Assembly (NCBI GenBank): GCA_003220615.1
Contig: QHTB01000135.1
Span: 1-64,000, forward strand
Length of the DNA stretch: 64,000 bases
DNA from: Candidatus Rokuibacteriota bacterium
GTDB taxonomy: Bacteria > Methylomirabilota > Methylomirabilia > Rokubacteriales > CSP1-6
Reading direction: 5' to 3'
Shown one piece after another: positions 33,568 through 42,141 of this stretch (position 1 is its first letter; each line of letters opens with the position of its first letter). The position numbers and the translations under genes were made by a program. The notes under the pieces are model-generated. The model searched no databases and had not been told where the DNA came from. It was given only the letters and a program-made list of their open reading frames with translations.

Positions 33568-34910
33568 CGGCGGCATCTTACCAGACGACACGCGGTGAAC
33601 CCGTCGGTGCCGTGCTGGTGCGGCCGGCACCGAAGGAATCCGTCCGCGTCGAGGGCGACCGGGAACTCCGACGGCGGATCGAGCGCGAAGTCCGGATGGG
33701 CGCCGAGGAACCGTCGCGCGACGTCCTCGTTCTCCTCGGGCTCGAGCGAGCACGTCGCGTAGACCAGGCGGCCACCCGGCTTCACCATCAGGGCCGCCGC
33801 GGTGACGATCGCGTGCTGGCGCTCGGCGTTGGTCACGATGTCCTCTAGCGTCCGGCGCCACTTCACCTCGGGATTGCGGCGCAGGACACCGAGGCTCGAG
33901 CACGGTGCGTCCACCAGCACGGCATCGCACAGCGCCGGGAACTTCGGGGCCAACGCTTCGGCCGGGCCGTCGAGCGTCTCGACGATCGTGACGCCGAGTC
34001 GCTTCGCGGCCTCGCGCACCAGGTTGAGACGGGCGGGCTGCGGATCGAAGGCCAGGATGCGGCCGCGGTTATCCAGGAGCTGAGCCAGATGAGTCGTCTT
34101 CGTCCCGGGCGCGGCGCAGACGTCGCCCACCGTGTCGCCGGGGCGGACGTCGAGGAGCTGCGCCACCAGCATCGAGGCCTCGTCCTGGATGGCGAAGGCG
34201 CCGTCGGCGAAGGCTCGCCACGCACTCGGGCTTCCCCCGTGGTTGGCCACGAGTCCTTCCGCGGCGTACCGGCTCGGCAGGGTGGCGATGTCGTCCTCGG
34301 TCGCGAGGCGCGCGGCGAGCGCGTCGCGGGTGACGCGCAGCGTGTTGGCGCGGAGCGCGAGCGGCGGTCGCTCGTTCAGCGCCCGCATGAGGGCCTCGGC
34401 TTCGCTGGCGCCATAACGCGCCATCCAGCGCGCCGCCAGCCACGTCGGGAAGGAGCAGCGCAGCGCCAGCGCCTCCACGAGCTCAGCCGGCGGCCGCGGC
34501 TCTCGCTCGGTGGCACCTCGACGAGAAAACGAACGGAGCACCGCGTTGACGAAGCCGGCGACGCCGGGCTTGCGGGCGCGGCCGGCCAGCGTCACGGCGT
34601 CGTTGACCGCGGCGAAGGCGGGGACGCGCTCGAGGAAGGCGATCTGGTAGGCCGTCATGCGCAGGAGGACGAGCGGCCCGAGGTCGAGATCGTCCAGCCG
34701 ACGCCGGGAGTGAGGGGCGAGGATCCAGTCGAGGTAGCGCTGCCAGCGCAGCGTCCCGTACACGAGCTCGGTGGCCAGGGCGACGTCCCGCGCCGACAGC
34801 CCTCGGCGGTCGAGCTCACCGTCGAGGGCGAGATCCGCGTAGGCTCCCTCGGAGACGACGCGCTCGAGCACGCGCGCCGCGACCACCCGCGCCGGTGACG
34901 GCGCGGTCAC
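33564..34910 (-). CDS. rsmB: 16S rRNA (cytosine-967-C5)-methyltransferase
   Basis: GTG at 34910, in a GTGA overlap with the fmt stop; the track extension is not part of the protein. 448 residues: an N-terminal NusB-like RNA-binding half (VVAARVLERVVSEGAYADLAL) and a C-terminal SAM methyltransferase (GDVCAAPGTKTTHLAQLL, DAPCSSLGVLRRNPEVKWR, catalytic Cys in YATCSLEPEEN). It methylates C967 of 16S rRNA. The order def-fmt-rsmB-rpe is common. Confidence 0.95.
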   Translation of the reverse strand: MTAPSPARVVAARVLERVVSEGAYADLALDGELDRRGLSARDVALATELVYGTLRWQRYLDWILAPHSRRRLDDLDLGPLVLLRMTAYQIAFLERVPAFAAVNDAVTLAGRARKPGVAGFVNAVLRSFSRRGATEREPRPPAELVEALALRCSFPTWLAARWMARYGASEAEALMRALNERPPLALRANTLRVTRDALAARLATEDDIATLPSRYAAEGLVANHGGSPSAWRAFADGAFAIQDEASMLVAQLLDVRPGDTVGDVCAAPGTKTTHLAQLLDNRGRILAFDPQPARLNLVREAAKRLGVTIVETLDGPAEALAPKFPALCDAVLVDAPCSSLGVLRRNPEVKWRRTLEDIVTNAERQHAIVTAAALMVKPGGRLVYATCSLEPEENEDVARRFLGAHPDFALDPPSEFPVALDADGFLRCRPHQHGTDGFTACRLVRCRR

Positions 34911-35824
34911 GAGAGTCTCGCGCCGGCTGCCAGGCGCGCCCCGCGAAGATACTCGGCCCACGTCATCCGCCGCCGGTTCTCGGGCTGAACTTCGAGGGGG
35001 AGGACGCCACCGTCGCCCGTCGCGATCGTGAGCTCGCCGCCGTGAGGAACGAGCGTGCCGGGCGATCCGAGAGTTCCCGTCGCGACGGCCGTGGCGCGCC
35101 AGATGCTGAACTTTTCCGTGGCGCTCGAGGTGGCCGCGCCGGGCCACGGGTTACATCCTCGAACGACGTTCACCAGGTCACGCGCGGGCCTCGCCCAGTC
35201 CAGATCGCCGTCCGTTTTCGTGAGCCGCGGAGCCAGCGTGGCCTCCTCGTGGCGCTGAGGGACGGGCGTGAGGCGGTCGAGCCGTGCGAGCGTCTCGATC
35301 AGGACGTCGGCGCCCAGGGCGGCCAGCCGTTCCGACAGCTCACCGGCCGTCTCGTCGGCACCGATCGGGGTGGGCGCGCGCAAGAGCATCGCTCCCGTGT
35401 CCATGCCCTCGTCCATCTGCATCGTCGTGATTCCCGTCTCCGTCTCGCCGCGCATGATCGCCCACGCGATGGGCGCGGCGCCGCGGTAGCGCGGCAGCAG
35501 CGAGGCGTGGACGTTGATCGACCCGCGCTTGGGGACGTCGAGCACGCTGCGCGGCAGGATCTGACCGAAGGCGATGACGACGGCGACGTCGGCGCCGAAT
35601 TCGCGAAGGTGCTCGGGCCAGCCGGGCTCACGCAGGCGCGAGGGCTGGAGCACGGGAAGACCGGATTTGATCGCGCGCTGCTTGACTGGGGGTAGCGTCA
35701 GCCGCTGACCCCGATGCGCCGGGCGGTCGGGCTGGGTGACGACGGCGACCACGCGATGGTGACGCAGCAGCGCTTCCAGCGTGGGCAGCGAGAACTCCGG
35801 GGTGCCGTAGAAGAGGACGTTCAG
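34907..35824 (-). CDS. fmt: Methionyl-tRNA formyltransferase, probable CTG start
   Basis: Family hallmarks: VLFYGTPEFSLPTLEALL at the N-terminus, LTLPPVKQRAI, HASLLPRYRGAAPIAWAI (catalytic His and the RGAAPI loop) and MDEGMDTGAMLL. The 5' end is unusual: between the GTG used by the ORF track (36049, deep inside def in another frame) and the conserved FYGTPEF motif there is no ATG, GTG or TTG; the only NTG codon is CTG at 35824. With that start the protein has 305 residues (usual about 310). The def stop lies 11 bases upstream and no clear ribosome binding site is visible. Confidence 0.9.
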   Translation of the reverse strand: MNVLFYGTPEFSLPTLEALLRHHRVVAVVTQPDRPAHRGQRLTLPPVKQRAIKSGLPVLQPSRLREPGWPEHLREFGADVAVVIAFGQILPRSVLDVPKRGSINVHASLLPRYRGAAPIAWAIMRGETETGITTMQMDEGMDTGAMLLRAPTPIGADETAGELSERLAALGADVLIETLARLDRLTPVPQRHEEATLAPRLTKTDGDLDWARPARDLVNVVRGCNPWPGAATSSATEKFSIWRATAVATGTLGSPGTLVPHGGELTIATGDGGVLPLEVQPENRRRMTWAEYLRGARLAAGARLS

Positions 35825-35835
35825 CGTGGCCGCGA

Positions 35836-36360
35836 CTACAGTGCGAACGCCCGGTGGGGCGCGTCCTCGGGCAGGCCCTCTTTCTTGATCTTCCGCTTGA
35901 TCCGGTCGCGCGCGACGGGATCGAGGCGGTCGATGAACAGGACACCGTCGAGGTGATCCATCTCGTGCTGGAGGACGCGGCCCTTGAGCCCGCGGCCGAG
36001 GATGCTGACGGGTCGTCCCTCGAGATCCTTCGCCTCGACGCGCACCCACGCCGCACGCGTCACCTGGGCGAAGACTCCAGGGATCGAGAGGCAGCCTTCT
36101 TCGGCCGTCGCTTCACCGCCCTGCTCGACGATCTCGGGATTGACCAGGGGGCGGGCCTCACGCGTCTCGTCGTCGGCGACGACGATGAGGCGCAGCGACA
36201 TGCCGATCTGGGGGGCGGCCAGGCCGATGCCGGCCTCGTCGTACATGGTGTCGACCATGTCCGCGACGAGATTCCGGATGTCCGGGGTGATCTCCCCCAC
36301 GGGGGTGGCCCGACGCCTGAGCGTCGGATCGCCGTATCGGCGCACTTTCAGGACGGCCAT
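35836..36360 (-). CDS. def: Peptide deformylase
   Basis: ATG at 36360 (MAVLKVRRYGDPTLR), inside the end of priA (13-bp overlap); the long track ORF upstream is a shadow. 174 residues. Metal-binding and catalytic motifs GIGLAAPQIG, EGCLSIPG (Cys ligand) and QHEMDHLDGVLFID (two His and Glu) are intact. It removes the formyl group from nascent proteins and pairs with fmt downstream. Confidence 0.96.
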   Translation of the reverse strand: MAVLKVRRYGDPTLRRRATPVGEITPDIRNLVADMVDTMYDEAGIGLAAPQIGMSLRLIVVADDETREARPLVNPEIVEQGGEATAEEGCLSIPGVFAQVTRAAWVRVEAKDLEGRPVSILGRGLKGRVLQHEMDHLDGVLFIDRLDPVARDRIKRKIKKEGLPEDAPHRAFAL

Positions 36361-38159
36361 TCGACTGGATCGACCTCCACGTCCATGATACCGCGACTCC
36401 GTGCGGCCCCGATCGCCTCGGCCCCGTCCAGCGCGGCGGCCAGGACACGCGGCAGGTCGGCGTGGCCCTTCACGACGATGCGCCGGGCGCGGTTCCGACG
36501 GTCCGGAGTCGCCGGGTACACGGTGAGGCGGGGCGCGCCGGCGAGCGCCGCCGTGACGACGTCGGCCAGCTTCGCGCTCTCGGATCCGCTCGGCGCGGCC
36601 ACCGTGACGATGGCCAGTCGCCGAAACGGCGGATATCCGAGCTCGGCGCGGAACCTCAGCTCGGGCTTGTAGAACGCGGTGAGGTCTTGACGGCTCACGG
36701 CGTCGAGGGCGTAGTGGCCCGGATTCTGTGACTGGACGATGAGCTGGCCGTCGGGACCAACGCGCTCGGCCGCCGCCCACAGCACGCCGAACGCGCGCTC
36801 GGTGGCGCGGAAATCGGGCAGGCCGAGGAGCTGATCCGGTGAGACGAAGCCGGCCAGGCCGAGCGAGGCCGGACCGAACAGACGAAGCGCTCCCCGCGTG
36901 CCGATGACGACGTCGGCGCTCAGCGCGGCCTTTCGCTGAGCCTCGGCCCTGGCGCCACGGGTCGCCTCGGGATCGAAGCGGGCGATCCGTGCGCTGACGA
37001 ACCGCCGGCGCACAGCGTGCTCGACGCGCTCGGCGCCCCAGCCGAACGGCGCCAGCCGCCGGCCGCGGCACGCCGGGCACACGTCGATCAGGGGCCGGGC
37101 CGTCCCGCAGAGCCGGCACGTGAGCGTACGGCCTGCTGGCGAGTAGGCCAGCGCGATCGCGCAGGCCTCGCACTTGAGGATGGCCCCGCACTCGTCACAG
37201 CCGAGGATCGAGGCGAGTCGGCTGACGCCGAGGAACACTCGGCGGCCCGCGGCGAGCGTCTCCCGGATCGCGCGCGCCAGCGCGGGCGTCAGCGCCTCGC
37301 GCTTGGCGATGCCGCGCGTGTCGGCGACGCTGACGACCGGCCACGGCGCGGGCGGCGGGCCGTCGAGTCGCATCCGGCCGCTGTCGCACTGCCACCACAG
37401 CTCCACGCTCGGTGTGGCGCTGGTGAGCAACGCGCGCAGCCCGTCCCGACGCGCGCGTTCGAGCGCGATGTCCCGCGTGTGCATGCGCGGCGCGCCCGGC
37501 GGCTTGTGGGCCGCCTCGTGCTCGTCGATCAGCGCGACCGTCGCGCCCGCGGGCAGCGGCGCCAGGAGGGCCGACCGTGTGCCCACGGCCAGCGTGGCCT
37601 GGCCTCCGGCGAGCGCGTGCCAGGCCTGAGACCGCTCGGCGTCGGCCACGCCGGAATCCAGACGCACGACGTGGCCGAGCTTGCCCAGGCGCTGCGCCCA
37701 GCGGGCTGCGCCTTCGATGTCGGCGGCGAGCACGAGCGTCGTCGTCCCGGCACCGGCGATGCGCTCGATCAGCCTCGCCTCCCGTCCAGCGCCGATGAGA
37801 AGCTCGGGCGTCGCTGGGTCGCAACGCTTCGCCTCTGCGCTCGCGCGTGGCATCGGCGTGGACGTAGGGGGCGGCATGAGGGTGAGACACGTGGAGCCCA
37901 AGCTCGTCGCGCTGTCGGCGGCGATCCAGCCGACCAGGTCGAGCGTGGCGTCGTCGAGCACGGGGGCCGGCTCGACCGCGCGCAGAATCGGCTTCAGCTT
38001 CTCGCCGTCGTCCGCTCTGACGTCGACGACCACGCCGACGCGGGACGCCCCGCGCAGAGGGGCCAGCACGCGCTGGCCTCTCGTGACCGTCAGGCCCTCG
38101 GGGACTCGATACGAGAACGGATGGGCGATCGGAGCGTCGAACGCGACGTCCGCGACCAT
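36348..38159 (-). CDS. priA: Primosomal protein N' (PriA), ATPase-degenerate
   Basis: 603 residues against about 730 in E. coli. The N-terminal DNA-binding domain is recognisable (AHPFSYRVPEGLTVTRGQRV), as are the eight zinc-binding Cys (CDECG, CEAC, CRLC, CPAC, residues about 330-375) and the C-terminal MDVEVDPVEW. But the Walker A GSGKT is absent (the region reads ELLIGAGREARLIE), the DEEH box is IDEHEAAHK, and the motif VI QVAGRAGR is replaced by WAAAERVGPDG. It should not hydrolyse ATP or unwind DNA. A similar loss is known for actinobacterial PriA, where a structural restart role is proposed. Confidence 0.9.
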   Translation of the reverse strand: MVADVAFDAPIAHPFSYRVPEGLTVTRGQRVLAPLRGASRVGVVVDVRADDGEKLKPILRAVEPAPVLDDATLDLVGWIAADSATSLGSTCLTLMPPPTSTPMPRASAEAKRCDPATPELLIGAGREARLIERIAGAGTTTLVLAADIEGAARWAQRLGKLGHVVRLDSGVADAERSQAWHALAGGQATLAVGTRSALLAPLPAGATVALIDEHEAAHKPPGAPRMHTRDIALERARRDGLRALLTSATPSVELWWQCDSGRMRLDGPPPAPWPVVSVADTRGIAKREALTPALARAIRETLAAGRRVFLGVSRLASILGCDECGAILKCEACAIALAYSPAGRTLTCRLCGTARPLIDVCPACRGRRLAPFGWGAERVEHAVRRRFVSARIARFDPEATRGARAEAQRKAALSADVVIGTRGALRLFGPASLGLAGFVSPDQLLGLPDFRATERAFGVLWAAAERVGPDGQLIVQSQNPGHYALDAVSRQDLTAFYKPELRFRAELGYPPFRRLAIVTVAAPSGSESAKLADVVTAALAGAPRLTVYPATPDRRNRARRIVVKGHADLPRVLAAALDGAEAIGAARSRGIMDVEVDPVEWPS

Positions 38160-38160
38160 G

Positions 38161-38850
38161 TCACCTCGTTCGGCGGCGGTCGTACTCCCGGCGGGCGAGT
38201 TTGAGATCTTCCCAGGCCATGCGCTTGTACTCCTGGCCGGGGTTCCTCAGCAGGAACGCGGGATGGAACGTGGGGATCAGCACGCCGTTGCGGTACGGAT
38301 GCAGCCGCCCGCGGAGCTTGCCGATCGGCTCGCGCGTCTTGAGCAGCGCCTGGCTGGCCACGCTCCCGAGCGCCAGCACGACCTTCGGGTCCAACACGCC
38401 GAGCTGGGCGTCGAGGAACGGCGCGCAGGCAGCCAGCTCGTCGGGCTCAGGATTGCGATTGCCAGGTGGGCGGCATTTGACCGCGTTGGTGATGTACACC
38501 TCGTCGCGCGAGAGCTGGACCGATTCGAGCATCTTCGTGAGCAGCTGGCCGGCGCGGCCCACGAAGGGCTTGCCCTGTGCGTCCTCGTCGGCGCCCGGGC
38601 CCTCGCCGATGACGACGAGCTCGGCGCGCGGGCTGCCCGAGCCGAACACGATCGTGTTGCGCTGCTCGCACAGCGTGCAGCGGCGGCAGCCCTGGAGGCC
38701 ACGCTCCTGGGCGGTCAGCGCCTCGGCAGGGCCGAGGAGGTAGTCGCCGGTCAGGCCGAGCTCGCTCACGCCGAGATCGCGGTGGTGACGGAGCGTGTCG
38801 CCGAGCGCGCCCAGGGCATCGGCCAGGAGCGCGCGAGGATCGTCGGTCAG
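38161..38850 (-). CDS. Uracil-DNA glycosylase (family 4/5)
   Basis: About 229 residues if it starts at CTG 38850, which overlaps the coaBC stop as CTGA; no ATG, GTG or TTG lies upstream in frame within the non-coding possibility, and the first downstream candidate is a GTG about 27 codons in. Four Cys for an iron-sulphur cluster (GCRRCTLCEQR and CAP, plus the C-terminal region), VVIGEGPGADEDAQGKPFVG, TNAVKCRPPGNRNPEPDE and TFHPAFLLRNP define the family. It removes uracil arising from cytosine deamination, relevant to high-GC DNA. Confidence 0.9.
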   Translation of the reverse strand: MTDDPRALLADALGALGDTLRHHRDLGVSELGLTGDYLLGPAEALTAQERGLQGCRRCTLCEQRNTIVFGSGSPRAELVVIGEGPGADEDAQGKPFVGRAGQLLTKMLESVQLSRDEVYITNAVKCRPPGNRNPEPDELAACAPFLDAQLGVLDPKVVLALGSVASQALLKTREPIGKLRGRLHPYRNGVLIPTFHPAFLLRNPGQEYKRMAWEDLKLARREYDRRRTR

Positions 38851-40070
38851 CGCTTGATCCGATCGCCGCGCGCGGTGGCGCGGACGGTGAGCAGGTGGCT
38901 CAAGATCGCGTCGGCGACGGCCGCCTTGCTCATCCGTGGTAGCCCGCGCTCGCCGCCCCAGCGATCGAGCAGGAGCACCTCGTTGTCGTCGGCGTCGAAG
39001 CCGATGCCCGACTGACTGACGTCGTTGACGACGAGCAGGTCGATGCCCTTCGCCTTCAGCTTGGCCCTGGCGTTGGCGGCCACCTCGTGCGTCTCGGCGG
39101 CAAACCCGACGATGAAGGCGCCGGTGCGCCGGGACGCGATCTCGGCCAGGATGTCGGGGTTCGGCGTGAGCTCGATCGTCAGGTCCTGCTTGGTCTTGAT
39201 CTTCGTGGTGGCTACGAGCTTGGGACGCCAGTCGGCCACGGCAGCGGCCTTGATGACGATGCTGGCCCCGGGCGCGTGCTGCAGCACCGCCTCGCGCATC
39301 TCCTCGGCCGTCTGCACGGGCACGAAGACCGCGCCGGCGGGAGGCGTGAGCGCGGTCGGCCCCGACACGAGCGTGACCTCGGCGCCCCGCCGCAGCGCCG
39401 CGCGCGCGATGCCGTAGCCCATCTTTCCCGATGAGCGGTTCGAGATGTACCGCACCGGATCGATGGGCTCGCGCGTCGGCCCGGCCGTGACCAGGATGCG
39501 CTCGTCGACGAGATCGCGTTGCGGCGTGAGCAGGCCCAGCAGCGTGTCCACGATCGCCTCCACCTCGGGCAGTCGGCCCTTGCCGCTGAACCCCGAGGCG
39601 AGCGCGCCCGTGTCGGGCTCGAGGACGGTGACGCCACGCTCGCGGAGGAGCGCGACGTTGGCCCGGACGGCGGCGTGGTCCCACATCCCGCCGTCCATGG
39701 CCGGCGCGATCAACACGGGACCGCGGGCGGCGAGGAGGACCGTGGTCAGGAAGTCGTCGGCGATGCCGTGCGCCGCCTTGGCCAGGAGGTTGGCGGTGGC
39801 CGGCGCGATCACGACGGCGTGCGCGCGCTCGGCCAGCGCCACGTGCTCGACCGCGTCGGAGCTCTGGGGATCGAAGAGGTTCGTGAGCACGGGACGGCCG
39901 GAGAGCGTGCGGAAGGTGAGGGGGCCTACGAACTCGCGCGCGTGCTCGGTCAGGCAGACGGTGGCGCGGGCGCCGAGCGCGGTGAGCTCGCGCAAGAGGT
40001 ACACCGCCTTGTAGGCCGCGATGGACCCGGTGACGCCGAGGATCAGCTCTTTTCCATCGAGGGCTGCCAT
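38847..40070 (-). CDS. coaBC: Bifunctional phosphopantothenoylcysteine decarboxylase/phosphopantothenate-cysteine ligase
   Basis: 407 residues. N-terminal CoaC: ILGVTGSIAAYKAVYLLREL, the catalytic His in VEHVALAERAHAVV, PATANLLAKAAHG and PAMDGGMW. C-terminal CoaB: ILVTAGPTREPIDPVRYI, SNRSSGKMGYGIA and the nucleotide-binding region around VLQHAPGASIVIKAAAV. It performs two steps of coenzyme A synthesis. ATG at 40070 is the last base of the rpoZ stop region. Confidence 0.96.
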   Translation of the reverse strand: MAALDGKELILGVTGSIAAYKAVYLLRELTALGARATVCLTEHAREFVGPLTFRTLSGRPVLTNLFDPQSSDAVEHVALAERAHAVVIAPATANLLAKAAHGIADDFLTTVLLAARGPVLIAPAMDGGMWDHAAVRANVALLRERGVTVLEPDTGALASGFSGKGRLPEVEAIVDTLLGLLTPQRDLVDERILVTAGPTREPIDPVRYISNRSSGKMGYGIARAALRRGAEVTLVSGPTALTPPAGAVFVPVQTAEEMREAVLQHAPGASIVIKAAAVADWRPKLVATTKIKTKQDLTIELTPNPDILAEIASRRTGAFIVGFAAETHEVAANARAKLKAKGIDLLVVNDVSQSGIGFDADDNEVLLLDRWGGERGLPRMSKAAVADAILSHLLTVRATARGDRIKR

Positions 40071-40282
40071 CAGGCCTTGGTCTCCCCCTCCTCCTTCACG
40101 CGGTACTCGACCTTCGCCTGCGAGATCTCTTCGAGCGCCACGCTGGTCGGTTTCTTCTGCTTGGACTCCACGCGGGCCGCCGCGCCCCGATTGATCTGAC
40201 GGGCGCGCTTGGCCGACAACACGACGAGCAGGTAGCGGTTCGAGACCTTGTTCAGTGCGTTCTCCAGTGAGGGAAATGACAT
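40070..40282 (-). CDS. rpoZ: RNA polymerase omega subunit
   Basis: 70 residues, normal length. SLENALNKVSNRYLLVVLSAKRARQINRG matches the omega core that chaperones the beta' subunit, followed by a charged tail. One-base overlap with the neighbouring genes on both sides (gmk before, coaBC after), the conserved order gmk-rpoZ-coaBC. Confidence 0.95.
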   Translation of the reverse strand: MSFPSLENALNKVSNRYLLVVLSAKRARQINRGAAARVESKQKKPTSVALEEISQAKVEYRVKEEGETKA

Positions 40283-40911
40283 CAGTCGTGAGCCTCCTTG
40301 CTCGGTAATTCGAGATCGGGCAATGTCAGGCCGAGGCGCGACGTGCGCGTCCGCTCGGCGACGATGATGGCCGTGAGCTGGTTCACCGCGTCGTCCACGT
40401 CGCGATTCACCACGAGGTAGTCATACGACCGCCACGTCGCGATCTCCTCGCGCGCGCGGTCGAGCCGCCGCGCGATCTCCTTCTCGGCATCCGATCGGCG
40501 TTCGCGCAGCCGCTGCTCGAGCTCGCTCATCGACGGCGCGACGATGAAGACCAGCACCGCCTCCGGATACCGCTTCCGCAGCTGGGCCGCCCCCTGCGTG
40601 TCGATGTCGAGGAGGATGTCCTGGCCGCTCTGGAGCGCGCCCTCCAGCACGCTGGCGCGCGTGCCGTAGAGATTGCCGTGCACCTGCGCCCACTCGGCGA
40701 ACTCGCCACGCGCGCGCAGCGCCTGGAACTCCGGGGCGCTCACGAAGCAGAAGTCGGCGCCGTCCTTCTCACCCAGCCGTGGTGACCGCGTCGTGTAGGA
40801 CACCGAATAGGCGAGGTCGGGCAAGCGCTGGCGCGTCTCCCGGCACAAGGTCGTCTTGCCGGCGCCCGACGGCGCCGACACCACGAACAGCGCGCCCCGA
40901 CGCCTAATCAC
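40282..40911 (-). CDS. gmk: Guanylate kinase
   Basis: 209 residues. P-loop FVVSAPSGAGKTTLCRE, GMP-binding SYTTRSPRLGEKDGADFCF, and the lid region RLRERRSDAEKEIARRL. It phosphorylates GMP to GDP. It overlaps the remA stop by 8 bp. Confidence 0.96.
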   Translation of the reverse strand: MIRRRGALFVVSAPSGAGKTTLCRETRQRLPDLAYSVSYTTRSPRLGEKDGADFCFVSAPEFQALRARGEFAEWAQVHGNLYGTRASVLEGALQSGQDILLDIDTQGAAQLRKRYPEAVLVFIVAPSMSELEQRLRERRSDAEKEIARRLDRAREEIATWRSYDYLVVNRDVDDAVNQLTAIIVAERTRTSRLGLTLPDLELPSKEAHD

Positions 40912-41173
40912 TCGGGCCGCGCTCGCTCGTCAGCCGCTGGGCCAGTGTGGCCGGCTCGAGCGACGAGAGGATCAGGTGATCGCTCTCGGTGACGATCACG
41001 GCCCGCGTGCGCCGGCCGTTGGTCGCGTCCACCAGCTTGGTGCTGCCCTTGGCGCTCTCGATCATTCGCTTCACGGGCAGGGAGTCGAGGGCGACGATGG
41101 CGACGATCTGCTCCGCGACGACGACGTTCCCGTGCCCCACGTTCACCAGGCGCGCGCCGGACCGGATCGCCAC
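40904..41173 (-). CDS. remA: RemA-like protein (DUF370)
   Basis: 89 residues: RLVNVGHGNVVVAEQIVAIV and SLPVKRMIESAKGSTKLVDAT are the DUF370 core. In Bacillus RemA is a DNA-binding activator of biofilm matrix genes; in other phyla the same gene sits beside yicC and gmk as here, with an unproven role. The start may be the ATG at 41173, 12 bp after yicC. Confidence 0.93.
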   Translation of the reverse strand: MAIRSGARLVNVGHGNVVVAEQIVAIVALDSLPVKRMIESAKGSTKLVDATNGRRTRAVIVTESDHLILSSLEPATLAQRLTSERGPSD

Positions 41174-41185
41174 GGTGCCTTTCGC

Positions 41186-42070
41186 CTATTCAAGGTTCTG
41201 CACTTGCTCCCGCATCTTCTCGAGCATGCCCTTGGCGGCCAGCGCCGCCTGGGAGAGCTCGAGGTCGTCGGCCTTGGCCCCGAGCGTGTTCACCTCGCGA
41301 TTCAGCTCCTGGATGAGGAAGTCGAGCGGGCGCCCCACCGGGCCGCCCTTGTCGAGCTTCGCGCCCAGGTCTTCGAGGTGCGCGCGCAGCCGGGCCAGCT
41401 CCTCGGTGACGTCGGTCTTCTGCGCCCACACCGCGACCTCGGTGATGATGCGCGTCTCGTCGAGCGGTGCGTCGGCCAGCATCGTCCGGAGCCGCTCACG
41501 CAGGCGCTCGCTGCGACGGGCCGCCGCCTGCGGCGCGCGCGCCGCGATCGTCGTGATCTCGGTCAGGAGCTGAGTGCGCAGCGCGCGGAGCTCGGCGGCC
41601 AGTGCTGCGCCTTCGACGGTGCGCTGCGTGATCAGGTCCTCGAGCGCGCGCCCCAGCGTGTCGGCGACGAGCGGCCACAGCGTCGCCGCTTCGACCGGCG
41701 TCGGCTCGGCCACCTGGACGACACCGGGCTGATCGAGCACCCAGGCCAGCGGGGGATCGTCGTCGAGACCGAGATCGCGTCCGAGCGTGCGCGCCTGCTC
41801 GACGTACCGTCGCGCGAGCGCGGCATCCACTCGAACCTCCTGCGCGGCCCGCCCGGCCGCCGGGCCGAGCTGCGCGGTGACGTCCACCCGTCCGCGCTCG
41901 ACACGCGCTTGCACGAGACGACGGGCGTCGAGATCGAGACTGGAGAGGGCCGTGGGCAAGCGAAGCGCGACGTCGAGATGCCGATGATTGACCGACTTGA
42001 TCTCTACCGTGAGCGCATAGCCTTCCGCCGAGCCTTCGGCACGGCCGAATCCGGTCATGCTCCGGATCAT
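41186..42070 (-). CDS. yicC: YicC family endoribonuclease
   Basis: 294 residues beginning MIRSMTGFGRA, the family signature, then VEIKSVNHRHLDVALRLP. The C-terminal DUF1732 half carries DEARIITEVAVWAQKTDVTEE-like residues and LDFLIQELNREVNTLGAKAD. YicC degrades small RNAs in E. coli. It is the first gene of a 9-kb operon running to rpe. A consensus promoter lies directly upstream. Confidence 0.95.
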   Translation of the reverse strand: MIRSMTGFGRAEGSAEGYALTVEIKSVNHRHLDVALRLPTALSSLDLDARRLVQARVERGRVDVTAQLGPAAGRAAQEVRVDAALARRYVEQARTLGRDLGLDDDPPLAWVLDQPGVVQVAEPTPVEAATLWPLVADTLGRALEDLITQRTVEGAALAAELRALRTQLLTEITTIAARAPQAAARRSERLRERLRTMLADAPLDETRIITEVAVWAQKTDVTEELARLRAHLEDLGAKLDKGGPVGRPLDFLIQELNREVNTLGAKADDLELSQAALAAKGMLEKMREQVQNLE

Positions 42071-42087
42071 CGACAGCTCATCGCTAA

Positions 42088-42116
42088 AGGATAGGCAAAT
42101 CCCCCAGTAGTGTCAA
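42088..42116 (-). promoter_or_regulatory. Promoter of the yicC-to-rpe operon
   Basis: Minus strand TTGACA (perfect -35), 17 bases, TATCCT (-10). The predicted start is about 10 bases before the yicC ATG, so the leader is very short. This should drive yicC-remA-gmk-rpoZ-coaBC-udg-priA-def-fmt-rsmB-rpe. Confidence 0.7.
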
Positions 42117-42141
42117 TGTGTTGCGGCGTGAATCGGCGCGA

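Noticed and set aside
40856-42094. 412-residue plus-strand ORF over remA and yicC
   Set aside because: Shadow of conserved minus-strand genes in a standard gene order.
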